From positions 13,128,499 through 13,192,498 of the forward strand of contig OZ020250.1 in NCBI GenBank assembly GCA_963971285.1: a stretch of DNA of 64,000 nucleotides. Reading direction: 5' to 3'. The notes under the pieces were generated by a model. It had not been told where the DNA came from. It made no database searches and was given only the letters and a program-made list of their open reading frames with translations. The DNA comes from Astropecten irregularis. Lineage: Eukaryota; Echinodermata; Asteroidea; Paxillosida; Astropectinidae. Numbering within the stretch: position 1 is the stretch's first letter; each line of letters begins with the position of its first letter. Positions 44,531 through 59,500 of this stretch are shown in pieces. The translations under genes and the position numbers were made by a program.

Positions 44531-47500
44531 ATGGCTCAAGTCAGAATCCTGCTTGTTTTGGTGATTGCTGTATGCTGGATGGTGGAGGTACAATCCCAGC
44601 CGGACCCAGCCGTCTGCACACTGCATGGTCCAGATACCAAGGGTGTGCCCCTACCTGCTCTACCTGAACAGTTCAGGCTGAGGGTACGTAATTTTATCCT
44701 GTCCTTGTTCTGGTGATCACAGTGAGCGTGCCAAAACTGATGCTTTGAATGGAAACATCATTCATGAAGGCTGCAGTGATAGCACCACTTGCTTACTACT
44801 CTTGGTCTGGGTCCGATATCATGGAATCCGATATAGCTTAATTTTTAGCTTACGGGCACTGCTATAAGTGAATTCTATTTAATGGAATATTTGTAAGCAA
44901 GTTTTTCGGTGCATAATTAATCGGTTATCGAAAAATATCTAGGCTAATCTTGATTTTTGTTTCTGCTAATGTGCTGATTCATGTGCATTCTGCAGAAAGT
45001 CCTTGCTTATAGCGAGAAAGAAAACTCTCCCGTGAAATACGCTTAACATATTAGCAAAAATGTCTGCTATCCTAAGAGAAGAATTTTTACTTATGGTAAC
45101 AAATTCTATGAAATTGGGCCCTGATCAAACATATTTCTGAAATTCTGCAAAGATTTCTGCTCAATTGTTTAACTGATTCAGTCTGCTTTTATACGAGGGA
45201 TAGTATAAAAAGCCATTAACATTAATACTATTTAGTAACAACCTGCTTTTCAAGAAATTCTAATAGAGTTAACATTCGTTAACACATTATCGTAGTCACT
45301 GGGACCAATTAACTTATTTTGTTTTAACAGGTTTCACTGTTCTAAGAAGACAACATAACAAAGAAAAACGAGAAAAGGAAGCTTAGAATTTCAAAATTTA
45401 TTTGCTGCAAAGAGCTGTATCTGTGCTCTTTGTAAAATGCACTTTTTAATTGAAAAAAAAAGATTTAGAATGACTCCAGTCAGTTTCCCTTGTGGTTATT
45501 TGATGATTATATTAATTGAAAAGCTGTTCATCCTTTTTGAGTGATCCCCCTTATACCATTTTTGCATATGTTAAAATGATCCTTGGGATATAGCAGTATT
45601 TAGGTGGTTTCATTGCTTCTGAACTGGCAAAACGAACAAATATATGTGACAATTTAGGACACTCATAGTGCTAGATAGCTCAGAGGGTCTCAGGTTCGAA
45701 TTCCGCTCCAGTCAATTTTCTATATTCAAACTTTCTTTTAAAAGTAATCCAGTCAGTTTCCCTTGTTGTCAATTGTTGAATACAAATTGGTAGTAGGTGA
45801 TACCACCTAATGACTAAATGTACAAAAAATCAGATTGTCCCCATCACTATGCTGAAAAAGTAGTTGCTGCTACAAAAAGTCACTCAAATAATTTTGAAAA
45901 TGTAATTTTCACAAAGGTCTGCCACCTAGTTCATTTAATCTATCTAAAATGGTTACATTAAGTGGCTGAAATTATTTTCAATTATCCATCAGGTGGAGGC
46001 CAACATTCTAGGTTGGAACAGAACAGTAGAAGTGGTTGAGTACTATGACAATATCAACAATCTTGGGATGGTGCACAGCATCAGGGGCGGAAAGATTTCT
46101 CAGATGGCGACCAACTACAATACTGAGGAAATAGTCTCAGTCCTTTCAGGTCAGTCTGGAATCTTCCCTCTGTCATGGAGCCTTTACATGTTTCACTAAT
46201 TAAACCAATTGCATGTTCATCACTATAACAGAACAGGACTTCTTGGTCTTCCCCCTCCCAAACCCCTCCCCCAACATATTTTCCTCTTTGAAAAAAAAAT
46301 CAATGTAAAAACTAATAGTTGATAGATTTCTATAAGTAATAAACTGGTGCAAGATGATCATTTACCAAAATAATGATCTGAAATATATAGAATGCATAGA
46401 GTTAGGAGGGCTATGATGACTTTTTAGATCCTAGCAGAGTCTTTCTCAAAACGAAATGTCAGGCCCTGTTGACTCTTCTGAGATATCTGTATATTCTTTT
46501 CCAGATGATATGGCAAAGAATTTTGTGATAGAAAAAGAGACATTGTGAACAATTGTTACCTGGCTAAGTTTTGGGAACTTACTCTGAAATGTTCAGTGTG
46601 GCTAGCTATTGTCAGGGGGCATTGTAAACACGTGATCGGTATCCCCAGAAAGCCCAACAAAGCCCCACTTACTAAAAAACAATTCTGGTTTAATACATGC
46701 AAGAGTTCTCCCTTCAACCCAAAAATTTTTAAGCTGGCCAATACAAATATAGGATACTTCAAACACTCATATTAATACACACTATTTGCTTCTTGTAAAT
46801 GAAAAGAGACAACATTCAAACAACTTTTTTCTTAAATGGACATTTGTTGGTGTTTTGCAGATGGAAGTTGCAACGTACATAACCTCACCGCTGGAGGATT
46901 CAATGCGTTTGGTTTCCAGCTGTTGAATGGAACAGCCCACATCGGCAGTGTCACCGACATCCTACGATTTGGCGCCACCTTCAACGAGACCTACATGGGC
47001 ACCACCTACGTGCGCGGGATACCAGTCAATCACTGGCAGAGCTGCCTGTACGAAGAGCATAGGAACGCAACCTCCATCTTGGATTACTATTTCACCATAC
47101 CCGGCTACAGCAGTTCATACGGGGATGCCCAGATCCCACTGCGACTGGCTCTCAATGGCACAGGTGATTTTACAATCTTTTCACAGGATTTCTGATCTTC
47201 CGGAGATCAAAATTGTTTTGGGTCAATTGGTTTTACTCTTTTCTAGGCAAATACAGCATTTCAGGCAGAAAAAAAATTCTATGGTATGTTTCTAACATCA
47301 CTATCTTATACCCTGTAAGTTATAGGTAAATCTGTGAAGATTTTTGTTTCGGTATGCTACCAAAGTATGATGTTAGCTTTAAACTTTGGGAAAATATTTG
47401 GCTATTCAGATATTGACGTCAACAGTCAGTTATCACAATAAAAAGCCCTAAAATCCTCTTAGCTTTCTTTGTGGCTTTCATTTTGGGGCTCAGTCAGTAG

Positions 47501-50500
47501 CTATTCTTGGCAGTTGTTTTGAGAAGTTTTACTTGAAAAGTTTTTTCGTAACCAATTGTAGCTGGCTGCATAATTATTATGTTGATACAATTTTACTGCA
47601 AAGAAATGATTATCCAAAAACATTTTTTTTTAAATTTCTGGTCTTAAGTGATTATTATGAGCCTTTAATGATTTTGTAATTTCTGGTTTTGGATATTCAG
47701 CATTGATTGTAGTCATTTATAGCATGTATTCATTTATACGTAACTGCCCAACTCCTAGCACTCATTCTAAAATCTGCAAACAATAAAATTTTTAGAAGAA
47801 AATAACTTGCTGGAAGCACAAAAATTTACAAATGAAGAACACAAGGCCAATTCTGTAGAGCTCCTAAGGCCAATAAATTTGGTAGGCACAGAAATAGGTT
47901 ACCAACCAAATTTCCACATAATATTGCTTGCAACTGGCTATGCTGTCATCTGATTTTTGCTTGGCATGAAAATATGCCAAACTTGCTAAGCTAGCTGCTT
48001 GACAGAATTGGTCCCAGCTTGAGATAAGTATAAAAACTGCATTTTGTTTTATGTTTCCAGCATCCAATGCAAGGTTTATTAACGGCAAAGTAGTGAATGT
48101 GAATGGTAGCCATACCTACAGTCACATCTATGAGTTCTTTGATGTGGAGTTCCATCCCATATTTGCAGATCGTACCTTTGAGGTGAGTCATTGCATGGGA
48201 AACATAAAGGTGTAATACATGATTGGTAAAGGTCACAGAACAGCACTCACAATTTGTCTGATCAAACATGTACATTAAATAATAAACCTGTGAAAATATT
48301 AGCTCAATCGGACATCTGAGTCACAAGATAATAATAGCATAAACTTGACTCAATTTTTCTTACGAAACATAAAGAATTGTTTTGATCTTATCCCGAGATC
48401 AAAACTGTTTTTGTTCTTTGCTTGACTAATTTCTGGAAAAATACATCATTTCCGGTGGAAATATTTTAAGGATATGCTTCTACCAGCTCCATCTTCATAC
48501 CCTGAAAGTTATACATTCTTGTTTGGATATTTAACCAATTCTGTACTGACCAGAGTTAAACTTAAGACATTGCATGTATTTGATAAATGCATACAATAAA
48601 CAAAAGAATCTTTTCTTTGTCAAACAGGGAACAATCTTAGACATATCTTTAAATGAATCCTGTATTTAAGTGGCGCTTAATCACTGTTGCTTTCAGGAAA
48701 TTGATGAAATTAACAAATAGATAAAACACACACATTTAGATAAATTAAACATTTAAGAATAATGAATTTGGTCAAGCAAAAAGGGTTGCAATGTGTGTGT
48801 TTTATGAAAGATTGGTTTATGCATGCCAAATCACTTGTCCACTGGTACATATTTCGTTGACATTTTCACGAAGGGGCGATTTTGGCAAAAATCAAGATTT
48901 TTTTGAAATTTTTGGCCAAAATCAATTAGGGGTATTGTAACGGACATCTTGGCGAAATTGTTTTGGCCAAATCAAATTAAATCAATTAGATCATGAAAAT
49001 CAGTAAAGGGAGAATTTCACCAAAAGTGCTGTTTCAAGTTTTCACGAAGGGGCGAATTATCAAAAATGCACGTTGTTCTATGGGGGCATTTTCAGCACGT
49101 ACGCAAATTTACGTTTTCATGAAGAGGTGAATTCCAGCGCGCACGCGCGTGTGCTATTTTTAGCTTTCACAAGGGACAAATTTGTGCATGTTTGTATGGA
49201 GAGAGTTTTGGGTCACACCCAATTTGTCCAGAAAGGACATTTGTCACAAAGGGGGTAATTTCTTTGAACGTTAATTACTCCCCAATCATAAGCTCTATCA
49301 ACTCTTAATTAGTATGTTGTGTAAGGGAAAGTCTTCAGCTTAAAACCTGTATAAAAAATAATCAACATATCCCCTAAAAATGGGTGAAAAATACAATTTA
49401 AAAATTTAAAATTCTTCAAAGCTGATTTTCTCAAAACTATGTTTCAACGCCCAGGTGGGCAATTCGCTCTTTTCGGAAAACGTTGACGATTTGGTGGGTT
49501 TTGAAAATGACATTTTCGATGGATTTTTAAAAGATCTTTTAGACCCATTAATAGGGTTTCAAGGATCCATTTGCTATAAATTCTCTTTCTGTTTCCAAAT
49601 GACTTGTCTCCAAAGTTTATATTTACTGCGATTTTTTCCCCAACATTTCTATGTAAGAGTTCTTTGGATGCTTTGAAAGCTTTTATTGCTGAAATTTCAT
49701 ATTTATCATCTTGTTTTATTTTTGTCTTTCTTTAATTTGTGTCTTTAATTTCCTTTCTCAACAATTCAGCCACCATTGGGAACCGTGTGCCCAAACCGCA
49801 AGAGCCAGAAACCACTCCCAGCGTTTCCTGATCGCTTTCGCATGGGGCAGGAGATTGTGATACCTGATATGAAGTCAGTTTATCAAGTTTCGGTAAGCCT
49901 CGAGTCAGTTCTTGGATTTCTTTTTTTTACATTTTTTTATCACCCACATACTTAAAAATCTGTCGGTTTCCTGTAGGGGACATTTTTCAATCCGATTCTT
50001 TCTATGTATTTCTATGGCAATTTTGCCAATTAAAATGCAAATTGGCAACCTCCTTTTAAGATTTTGAAATGTATAGTCAAAGATAGGGTAGTCTTAATGA
50101 CATGCATGGTTTTTGACAAAGAAATACAGATTCATGGGCAAAAATATCAAGGAAGATACAGTAACAGTCATCTGTGAACATTTCAGAAAACAGTGAAAAA
50201 CAAGTCATAGTATTTCTTAAGTCTTTGCTCTTTTATGTTTGATCTTTAAAAAATCCAAAATAATTTTGGTCACTAGTTTTACTCTTTTCTGGATAAAAAC
50301 AGCATTTCAGGCAGAAAATTTTAACGGTATCTTCACCATCTTTGAACCCTGTAAGTTATAGGTAAATCTGTTTCTATATGCTACCTAAGTATGATACTAA
50401 AAAAACAAAGCATTACAATTAAATTTGAAATTAAATCAAAAGAGCAACTTTGGCAAATCAATACACTACAGAAAAAAACCAAGAAAACACCCCCAATAAA

Positions 50501-53500
50501 TGAACAAGCAAACAGCAGAATTTGGTAATATCACTTGACAGTATAATTATGTAGAATGGACTATTATTTTGCATGTATTACTTTATGTACTTCTGCCATG
50601 CATAGACTTATAAATCAAAGTTATTTTGCATGCATTTCAATAATTATGTATGATATACCATATGATGGAATATACCAGAGGTTTATTTCACCAAACTCAT
50701 CTAATCATAGGACTTGAGACGCATTGCAGTCCTATGCAGGATACGATGGGTTATCCTTCATTAACTTACGATCGATCATAGAGCTTCATGAAATCAACCC
50801 CTTGTCTTTCAACATTGAATCTCTCAGGCAGTAGGCATACGTAATGGGAGACTCTTGACTAACCATTGTTAACCTCAAGAGGGCACGCTTCACTGTTCTC
50901 AAGAAACGTGTGTCCTGTTGCTTTTGTGCGCGAATACTCGTCGTGAACAAAACCGGCGTAAAAGCTCTTGGAAATGCCGGCTACATACTGTGCAGTGTCC
51001 GGTTGTGGTGGCAGGGGGACATAAGTTCCCCAAGAACAAACAAAATAATGCTGAATTTGTAGAGATTGGGCATCAAAAGGGCGAGTTACAAACGATCATG
51101 GTGGCCGACGTTAAATATCATATTGTTTTGTGCACAAAGTTTTCACTTTGGCAAGCGAAACCTAGCACATTATTCCTCACCAAACATAAGAATTTCACCT
51201 CACTTTGTGTTTTCGGGCATTGAAATTTGGGTGGGCGGCAATGTGAAGCTAAAGGTTAATTGGAAATGTCCCTAATTTAAATGTTCGCAGCATTTTCCTG
51301 CGTTTTTTGGAGAGTTTTTTGACAATCGCCGTACTTAAAGTGTGTACAACAGTTTTCAGGAGAATTGTTTGCTGCCCTCTATTGACAGCTCGCTCCAAAA
51401 GTCTCCCATTGCAAGAAAATGTATAGTTGAATTGTTTGGTGTTTATCTCTGCAGGAAATGTATAACTACCAAGCCAAGATAGTCGCATACTTGTTTAAAA
51501 TGGCGGCAAATGGTACACACCCTGCCACACCCTACCGCTTGCTGGATGATTTCAACACAGGTAAGCTGTGCTTGCTTCTTTTGTATACCTGAAGAGTATG
51601 CTCTGTAGTCTGTTCTTAAAGGTTGCCGCTAATTATGAAAAATCTTTGCCAGGGTTTACAAGGCTTCATTAAGGTTGTTAAACTTCTTTTGCTGCTTCGA
51701 ATTTCAACAATAATAATCGTCCTGATGTTTCAATCGTAGCAGGATCTTTCTGAAAGGTTTTATAAGGCTTTGAGAAAGATCCCAGGTAGGATTGAAAAGT
51801 CAGGCCCTCCTAACTCCAAGCATTTGATATATTTCAGGTCATTATTTTAGTTGATGAGCAGTTTGCAGCATTACTTGTATTTATAATATATTTCTTCACA
51901 AGGTATGAAATGTTAAAGGGTTGGCCACAATGGGTGTTTTTGCTTAATATTGATGGAATAAAGTCTTTAAAACGCAGGTACAATCCCCAGCTCTTCTTGA
52001 TATAGCTAAGGAAACCCTTGAGATTTAAGGCTACGGGACGTAGCTTGATCCGAGGGGAAATGCCCGTGCAATTGAAAATGAGATCTTTCTTTGTGCTGTG
52101 CGTTTCTGAGATAATAATGGCTATTTATAAATGCCGACCTCATCAAATGAGATGCTCTAGCCGCTCTTTCTACACACAGCTCATTTACAAATCCTATACC
52201 TTAGGGTATTAATGTGAAGACACATATGCAGTCATATCCTTGGATCATCTTCAGGTCTGACGTACAGAATCAACATGACCAGTGGCTCCTGCAGCATCAT
52301 GCCAATAGCCCTGTTCTCTCCGGATGCTATCTCGCCTGATAGAGTGCACGTTCAAATGAGAAGCGTAGCGAGTTTCTTTGAAATTGGCAGTCAAGATTGG
52401 CAGTACCAGGGACTGGTGAGTATATATAGCAATTATACTCAGACAATAAGTGGGGACTGAAACCGATGTTGAATTCATGCAATCATGCCACATCAGCTTG
52501 AAACTGAATTTATTCCACCTTCAAACATGTTAAACTACCAAATAAAGCATATATGAAGAGAATGTTATTTACATTTTAAAATATTACCAATTTATATTTC
52601 CTACAACCTTGAAGTTTTTTTTTGCCTTTCATGTTTTTATGTCCATCTTTCTCGAAAAGCATCCCACTCGGGCAGCTGAGCTGCTCAAGTATGCCGAGAC
52701 AATCCGTTTAGCCTCAGTCCAATTTCCAGGCTTCGGTTGGCGGGTATACGACGAGCAGTTCAGGCTCCGCCATGCGGCTTATTATTGGAAGTCTAGACCC
52801 TCAGTTGTAATTTTTGAGAACTGCTTTGATATCTGTGCTGTTTGGTTCTTTTGCCCAGAATAGGGTGGTCTCCATGCATGCATTCATCAGGGAAACTATA
52901 TTGAGAAAACAAACATTAAAAGTGAAATCAAAATTAAAATCAAAAGAGCAACTTTGAGGCAAGTTGTCATTTTTGTGGGCTGTTTTAGTATTGGTGCTGT
53001 TTGGTTTTTTTTTTGCCCTTTATTTGATGTATTTTGAATTTTAAGTCGGTAAAGATGGCCTGACCAGGACAAATTCGCAGATGACTTGTAGATTTACGAG
53101 TGACTTTTTTAACCAAAGGACGAAATTTTTAGAGAACTTATATGTCAAATTGCACCGATACAATGACAGACAATGACTTTCCTTTCTCTGTCAACCTCAA
53201 ATCCAAAGACCAGTGTCCGGCACGGCTTCTAGGCTTTTGATCTGTCATAACGTATAGGCCCTATAGGCCTCCTGAAGTGTTGGATAGTGTATTCACAAGA
53301 TGAACTATAAAATGTAAAGGTGTACCGTTAAAATAAACGTATCATAGAACAGTTGTCTACTATGTCTACTCTATGGTTTCTTTGGTATCTTTGTCATTTT
53401 TTTAATTGGTTGTTTTATTTTTCTTTGCTTTTTTCTTTTCTTAACCACAATCACCATTATAACTTTAAGATATACTTTTTAATTAATCAGACTGTTTTTT

Positions 53501-56500
53501 TTTTTTACTAATGTATTTATTCCAGTTCATTTATATTGTTTTCCTGGTTTTCTTTTGTAAAGCGCCTTGAGCGTCTTTTTGGCGGATTTCGGCGCTATAT
53601 AATTGTCTTTTTATTATTATTTATTATTACTCTAGCTGGAACACATTTTGCCCGGTTTAAGGGTCTTATATAAGATGTTTGGTTGTGAACCATGCTCTCT
53701 TTCCCTCAAACACGCAGTCTCAGCTCCGTGACATGGACGTGGAATCATGGATTACAGTGAAGACGGACTGGAAACCTGAGTTTATGTTCAACAGCAAGGA
53801 CCAAGTCAACAGCACCTGGGAATATTACTTCACCGCCGTAAGTCTAGATAATTTGCCATATTACAAAACTGTTTTTTGTTTCAGCTAGTGTGATTATAGA
53901 ATTGGAGAATGGAACCAAATGTAGCATTTAGAAGGGTGAAATCAAATGCTGCCAACACTGCCATTTTTTTTTTTGTAATAAAATTACACCATTCAAAATT
54001 TTTCATCAATTTATTTGATGTATGTTGTCAGTTTCAATGAGTGATCAGGTTTATTTTCCTCATAATGTCAAAAACTGTGGATCACAGTTTTTATTTCAAA
54101 ACTTATCAAATCCTAAGCAGAAGAGTGCATCTGTGCTTTTAGTAACTCTTTCCTCAGTGTCCAAATTAAAACCTGGGGCCGATTTCACTAACGCTTTGTG
54201 ATCATCGCTAAAGACCAAATCAGTAAAACGGAATTTGCTGAGGAAGGTATAGCGATTGATTTTCCATTTGGCGATGGATTTGGCCTTAAGCGATGATCGC
54301 AAAGCGTTAGTGAAATCGGCCTCTGTCCAAGAAAACTGACTGAAGATGATTATTTGTTTTGTTGAGTGATGAATGAGTTCTGTGGTGTTTGCTTTTCTAC
54401 AATTGTCTCCTCGTGGTTCTTGTATTTGTTTCTCCTGTAGGCTAGCTGGAACACGGAAAGTGGACTGAGCAAGTCGTCCATCATGCCCGTCAGGGCCAAG
54501 ATCCAATGGACAACAATGGTATGATAATCCAGCACCATTTACCTTAAGGAGAGAAACCTTTTTAAGCCTTTAAAAAGTCTGGCCAGGCTCTGGCCTTCAG
54601 TCCTCAAATCCTCCTTTCATCAGCTCAGAGCTGCAATATGTAGAGCTGCTTAAAATCAGTCAAGCAAATTTTATTGGGCATTTGATGGCCTAGACAAGGG
54701 GCCTTTTCCAAGCCTTGGCTCATCAGGCTCCGGCTCCATTTTCGTGAATCCATTCTAAAATGTGTTAATAACGGGTATCATATACCCAATAGAGGCTTTT
54801 GGCTGCGGTTTTGAAATAGATTCTTCGGTTTGAAAAAGGAAACAGAGCCTCAGCTTCAATGAAAAACCACAACCTATCTTTTCAGCATATGGGTGACAGA
54901 GATGAAGCCAGAGCCACTGAGTTTTAAGTCATTGAAAAGTTTGAATCCCGCTCCAGTCAATTTTTCTTTGTTCACTTTTCAATGACTTAAAACTCAGTCA
55001 GTTGCCCTTGTGGTTATTTCACGAATATATTAATTAAAAAGCCGTATCCTCTTTGAGTGATCCCCCCATGAACCGTTCCCAGGTTGCAGCATTGTTGCGT
55101 GTATCATTGAAACGATCCCTGGGGTGTGGCGGTGTGTGCGTGGTTTCATGGGGTCTGTCTGCCAAACGAATAAAGACAGTTGACTATTGGGGTCACCACC
55201 AACGTAGGGCTGGATGGCTCAGTTGGTAGAGCGCCTGTATGGTATTCAGGAGGTCGCCGGTTCAAATCCTGCTCCAGTCAATTTTTCTTTGTTCACTTTT
55301 CAATGACTTAAAACTCAGTCAGTTTCCCTTGTGGTTATTTCACAAATATATGAATAAATTATTAAATTATAATAAACAGTTCATCTCAGCGCCTAGGCAA
55401 AAATGGAAAATTAGTAACACAGAATCTTCTTTTGTCCATTTCATTTTCAAGACTGATGCCGGCATAGCAAAGAATGGAAGCTACATCATCAACTATTTCC
55501 ATTTTGATACGGATGTGGCTGTGTCCCACTTTGACCTCAGTCCATGCTTTGGCAGTGTGGACAGACAGGAAATGGCCTTTGATCTCGTGGAAATGGGTAA
55601 GTTTCATTGGCTGCGAATATTGGCCCAGTGTCCGTAATTCCACCTCGATCTTGTTTACGTTTGTCTTACCATTTGTTTTTTTCGAAAAGTGAACAAAGAA
55701 AAATTGACTGAAGTGGGCAGTCAGAAGCAAATCAGTCAGTCAGTTTCCCTTGATGTTATTTGATGATTTGGTTTTTTAATTGCCAACATAACAATACCAT
55801 TGGTTGATTTCACCAAACTCATCGCAACTTTCTATAAATCGTAGGACGTATGATGCATCATGCAGCCCTACATGGGTTATCCTTCGTAACTCAAGTACCG
55901 ATCAATCATACTGTTTTATGGAATCGACCCCATGATCCGTTGTAGAATAAAGCAGTGGTATGTGAATGGTTTCATGGCTTCACACATTTTAAATTTAGAA
56001 TCTTTCTTTCTTTGTTCATTGGATTTGATTTCCAATAACTTCTACAGTACAGCTACCTTTTTTGCCTTTGCGTATTTGTCATATTTATACGCCCTAAAAA
56101 GGGGCGCCCAGGGCACATGGCCCCTTAACCCTAACCCCCTAGGGGCATTTTACTGTGTACCATCCTGAATCCTCCACAATCCTCCAATGTCACACTTTAA
56201 AAACTGCGTTCATCCTGAATCCTCCACAATCCTCCAGTGATCTCACTTATACTCAAAATGAGAGGTACCTGAATCCTGAATCCTTCAGAATCCTTCAGTG
56301 GCCTGCCTCAAAAGATGCGTTTATCCTGAATCCTTGCCACTCCTCCAGTGGTCCTCACTTGAAAATGACATTATATCCTGAATCCTCCGAAATCCTCCAA
56401 AACTACCAGAAGGATTTTGGAGGATTGAGGTGGGTTAGGGTCCCCCGATACCTGATTTACATTTTGCTATAAAGTGATAGAGACAGACACTTTATAGAGG

Positions 56501-59500
56501 TTTTTATATTATAAGACAAAGATGTTATTGTTGTTTTCTCGTAGGCGTTTACAATCAGTACATCGCCAATAATACTGTGGAGTTCCACCATGGCGTTGCT
56601 TACAGCATTGCTGTGGCAGCAAAAGTCACACCCACCAGAATTTCACATATCTATGTAAGTTTCATTTCGGATTTCATTTTAAATCAGGTTCATTCTTCTT
56701 GAGAATTGCAATTCCAAAGTGGATTTTGTAATCGGTCGTGCTCTTTTTGTATTGTAATGCAAGAAAATTTGCTTTGCTAATTGGCAAGTTCGCATGAAGT
56801 ATATGGTAAATGGTACAAACACAGCAGCCAAAGGCTCAGAAAATTGATTGAAAGAATTTTCCTTATAACAATATCAAATCCACCAAAATCTATTCCTTAA
56901 TACACAACAAGTATTTTCACTGAGTCTATCTGCACAGGACATTTGGTTGTTTGACAGAAATTTCATGGTTAGCAAATTTTTGTGCTAAGCAGGGTCCCTG
57001 GTTCTGCTTGGTTTTGGAGTCATAGACTGTACCATAGGGATACTGCATACTTATGGATTTTGGTAGATTTCAGGAAGCTCCCCTCTAGCCTAAAAATCCC
57101 AGGTATTCAAGTTAAAGTTAGTATCATACTTTGGTAAGAAAGCAAAACAGAAATGTTCACAGATTTATGTATAACTTTCAGGGTATGAAGATGGTGCTGG
57201 TAGAAACCTACCGTTACAATTTTTCCGCCTGACATGGTGTATTTATCCAGAAATTATTAAAACAACGACCACAAATCTTTTTGATCTTTTAAAAGATCAA
57301 AAATAAAAGAGAAAAGACTTAAGAAATACTGTGGCCATTTTTCACGATTTTCTCAAAAAGTGGGCACCGTATGGGACTGAAATTTTCACAGATGACTGTG
57401 ACTGTATCTTCCTTGATATTTTTGGCCATGAATCTGTATTTCTTTGACAAAAACCAAAGTATGATACTACCTTTAATTACAGACTGTGCCATAGAGATAT
57501 ACTGCACAGTGTCGGATTGTGGCAAATGTCAAACAATTATGGCATAAATACAGGGTGAGTAAAAAAGGAACTTGACCGGATTGGTGATGTTTTTCAAAAG
57601 AAACAAATGACACTCAGTTCAGTAAAGCATATATTTAACAAGCATTCTCTCCTACGTATTGTATTAGAAAAAAATGAAACAATTTCTAAAAATTGTTCAT
57701 TTCTAAGAGGATTTATATGTTCATTTTAATAAAAGTACTCATTTTCCACCTCTCCATAAAATGTTAATGCTATTGTTAATATACTGAACATCTATACAGA
57801 ATCATTTTAGCTACATGCACAGTTAAAATGCGTACTTAACATTGGTTTTGCCAAGTATTCCATGGACAGCTTTCAAAATGAGTACCTTCATGAAAATAGA
57901 CATAAGTCCTCTTAGGAATGATCAATTTGTTTCATTCGTTTTGTCAAATAAGCAGGAGAGAATGGTTGTTAAATATATGCCTTTAATGCTGAACTTTTTA
58001 TTATCATTTGTTTCTTTTGAAGGGTATCATCTATCCCGGTCAACTTTTTTTCGACTTACCCTGTATATACTCTTCAAGCAAGGGCAGTCATCCACTTTGC
58101 ACGTATTTCACTTATTTCTGATCTGACCTGTGTCTTTAGGCCTCGGAGGACAATACCGGCACCACCACGGTTTTCTTCACCATTTTGGGTGTTCCTGATG
58201 TCAAAGGTGATGCTGTGGACATGATTGAGCAGCTGCCACTGGCAGATGCTCTGGCTAATCTGGTTATCGTGATGACCAACCAGTTCTTCCTTAAGTTCAA
58301 CCACAATGGAAAGGTAATTCTTAAACTCTGTCACTTTTTGAAAGCTTTTTTTTTTGTTAAAATTCCTGATTTTTCAAGTGCAGAAGTGACAAATATTTTA
58401 TCATAAGATGTAAGACATATATTAAGACAGAGTGGATTTAACATGATGTCATCAAAAGGTGTGAGGAGGGTCTGTGTAAGAAATGCAAGTTGTGTTATGA
58501 CAGACAAAAAGCTTGTCAAGAAGAATTCTTATTTTGTCTGAAATTTCTTATACATGTACAAAAGGATCTTAAGGATCTTGTCTTCCAGCATAAAAAAAAA
58601 ATAAAAAAAGAAAGAAAAAGAAAGGAAACAAAGGGGAAAGAAATATATAGAGAGGGAAAAAGAAGCAAAAAAGGGAAGAAAAATGAGGAGGGGGGCCGGG
58701 GAGACAAAATTAGCCAGCTTTGATCGCCCCAAAATGCATCTGTCGCTATTGAATTGGCATATTTTCTTTCCAAATCTGCTGGCTTCAACCACATTAATAT
58801 TTTCATCATTTTTTGTTTTAAATCAACGCAGGAAATGAGTTTCGAAGCGAAGAGTTTGTCTCTGAGATATGACTTTGCCTATGTGGATGAAACTACTGAT
58901 TCCCAACAGTTCAGCACTGGTAAGCACAGACTCAAGCAATATTTCTTTCTTTCTTTCTCCCTGAAACCAGCAGCGATTAACTGCCTCTTAAGCCCTGTCT
59001 TCACTGGACTTCTTTTTTTTTCGGGGGTTTCACCGAGCGGATGGGTAAATGAAAAATGGGCAAATGTTACCGGTGTCTGCACTTGGACTTTTGACTCGGG
59101 TAACTTAACCGTGCACATACGGAAGAATTACCGAGCTGACAATAGAAGCTCATGAGGGTACCCGACTTGCACTGTCCGCACTGAACTTATTGTCTTGGGA
59201 AAAGTATCTCGGGAATTCTTCTGGGCAGAAGTTGGCCGGTAGAAATGCCCCGCGCGGGTTGGGAAAAGTAACTGAGAAGAAGACTTCCTGAGACGTCCAC
59301 ACTGGACTTAAAATGGGTAAAGTACCTAACATCTGGGTAACTTTGCCCCAAAAAAGTCCAGTGCGAACAGGGCTATACAGGATTCATGCACATAAAGATA
59401 TACACATCATCATATGATTTGAATGCAGAGCTGCTCGAATCCTGCGGAAGACCTCTGCGGATTTTACTGACCTCAATCTTTCACTCTCCCGAAACAATCT

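Noticed and set aside
52609-52863. Additional exon of the LolA-like gene
   Set aside because: Exons 7 and 8 already join in frame; this stretch lacks splice sites and looks like a retroelement fragment.
55205-55278. tRNA gene
   Set aside because: Anticodon stem is mismatched and the same unit recurs with SINE flanks at several sites.
58490-58723. 77-codon Lys/Glu-rich frame
   Set aside because: It arises from an A/G simple-sequence tract in intron 12.
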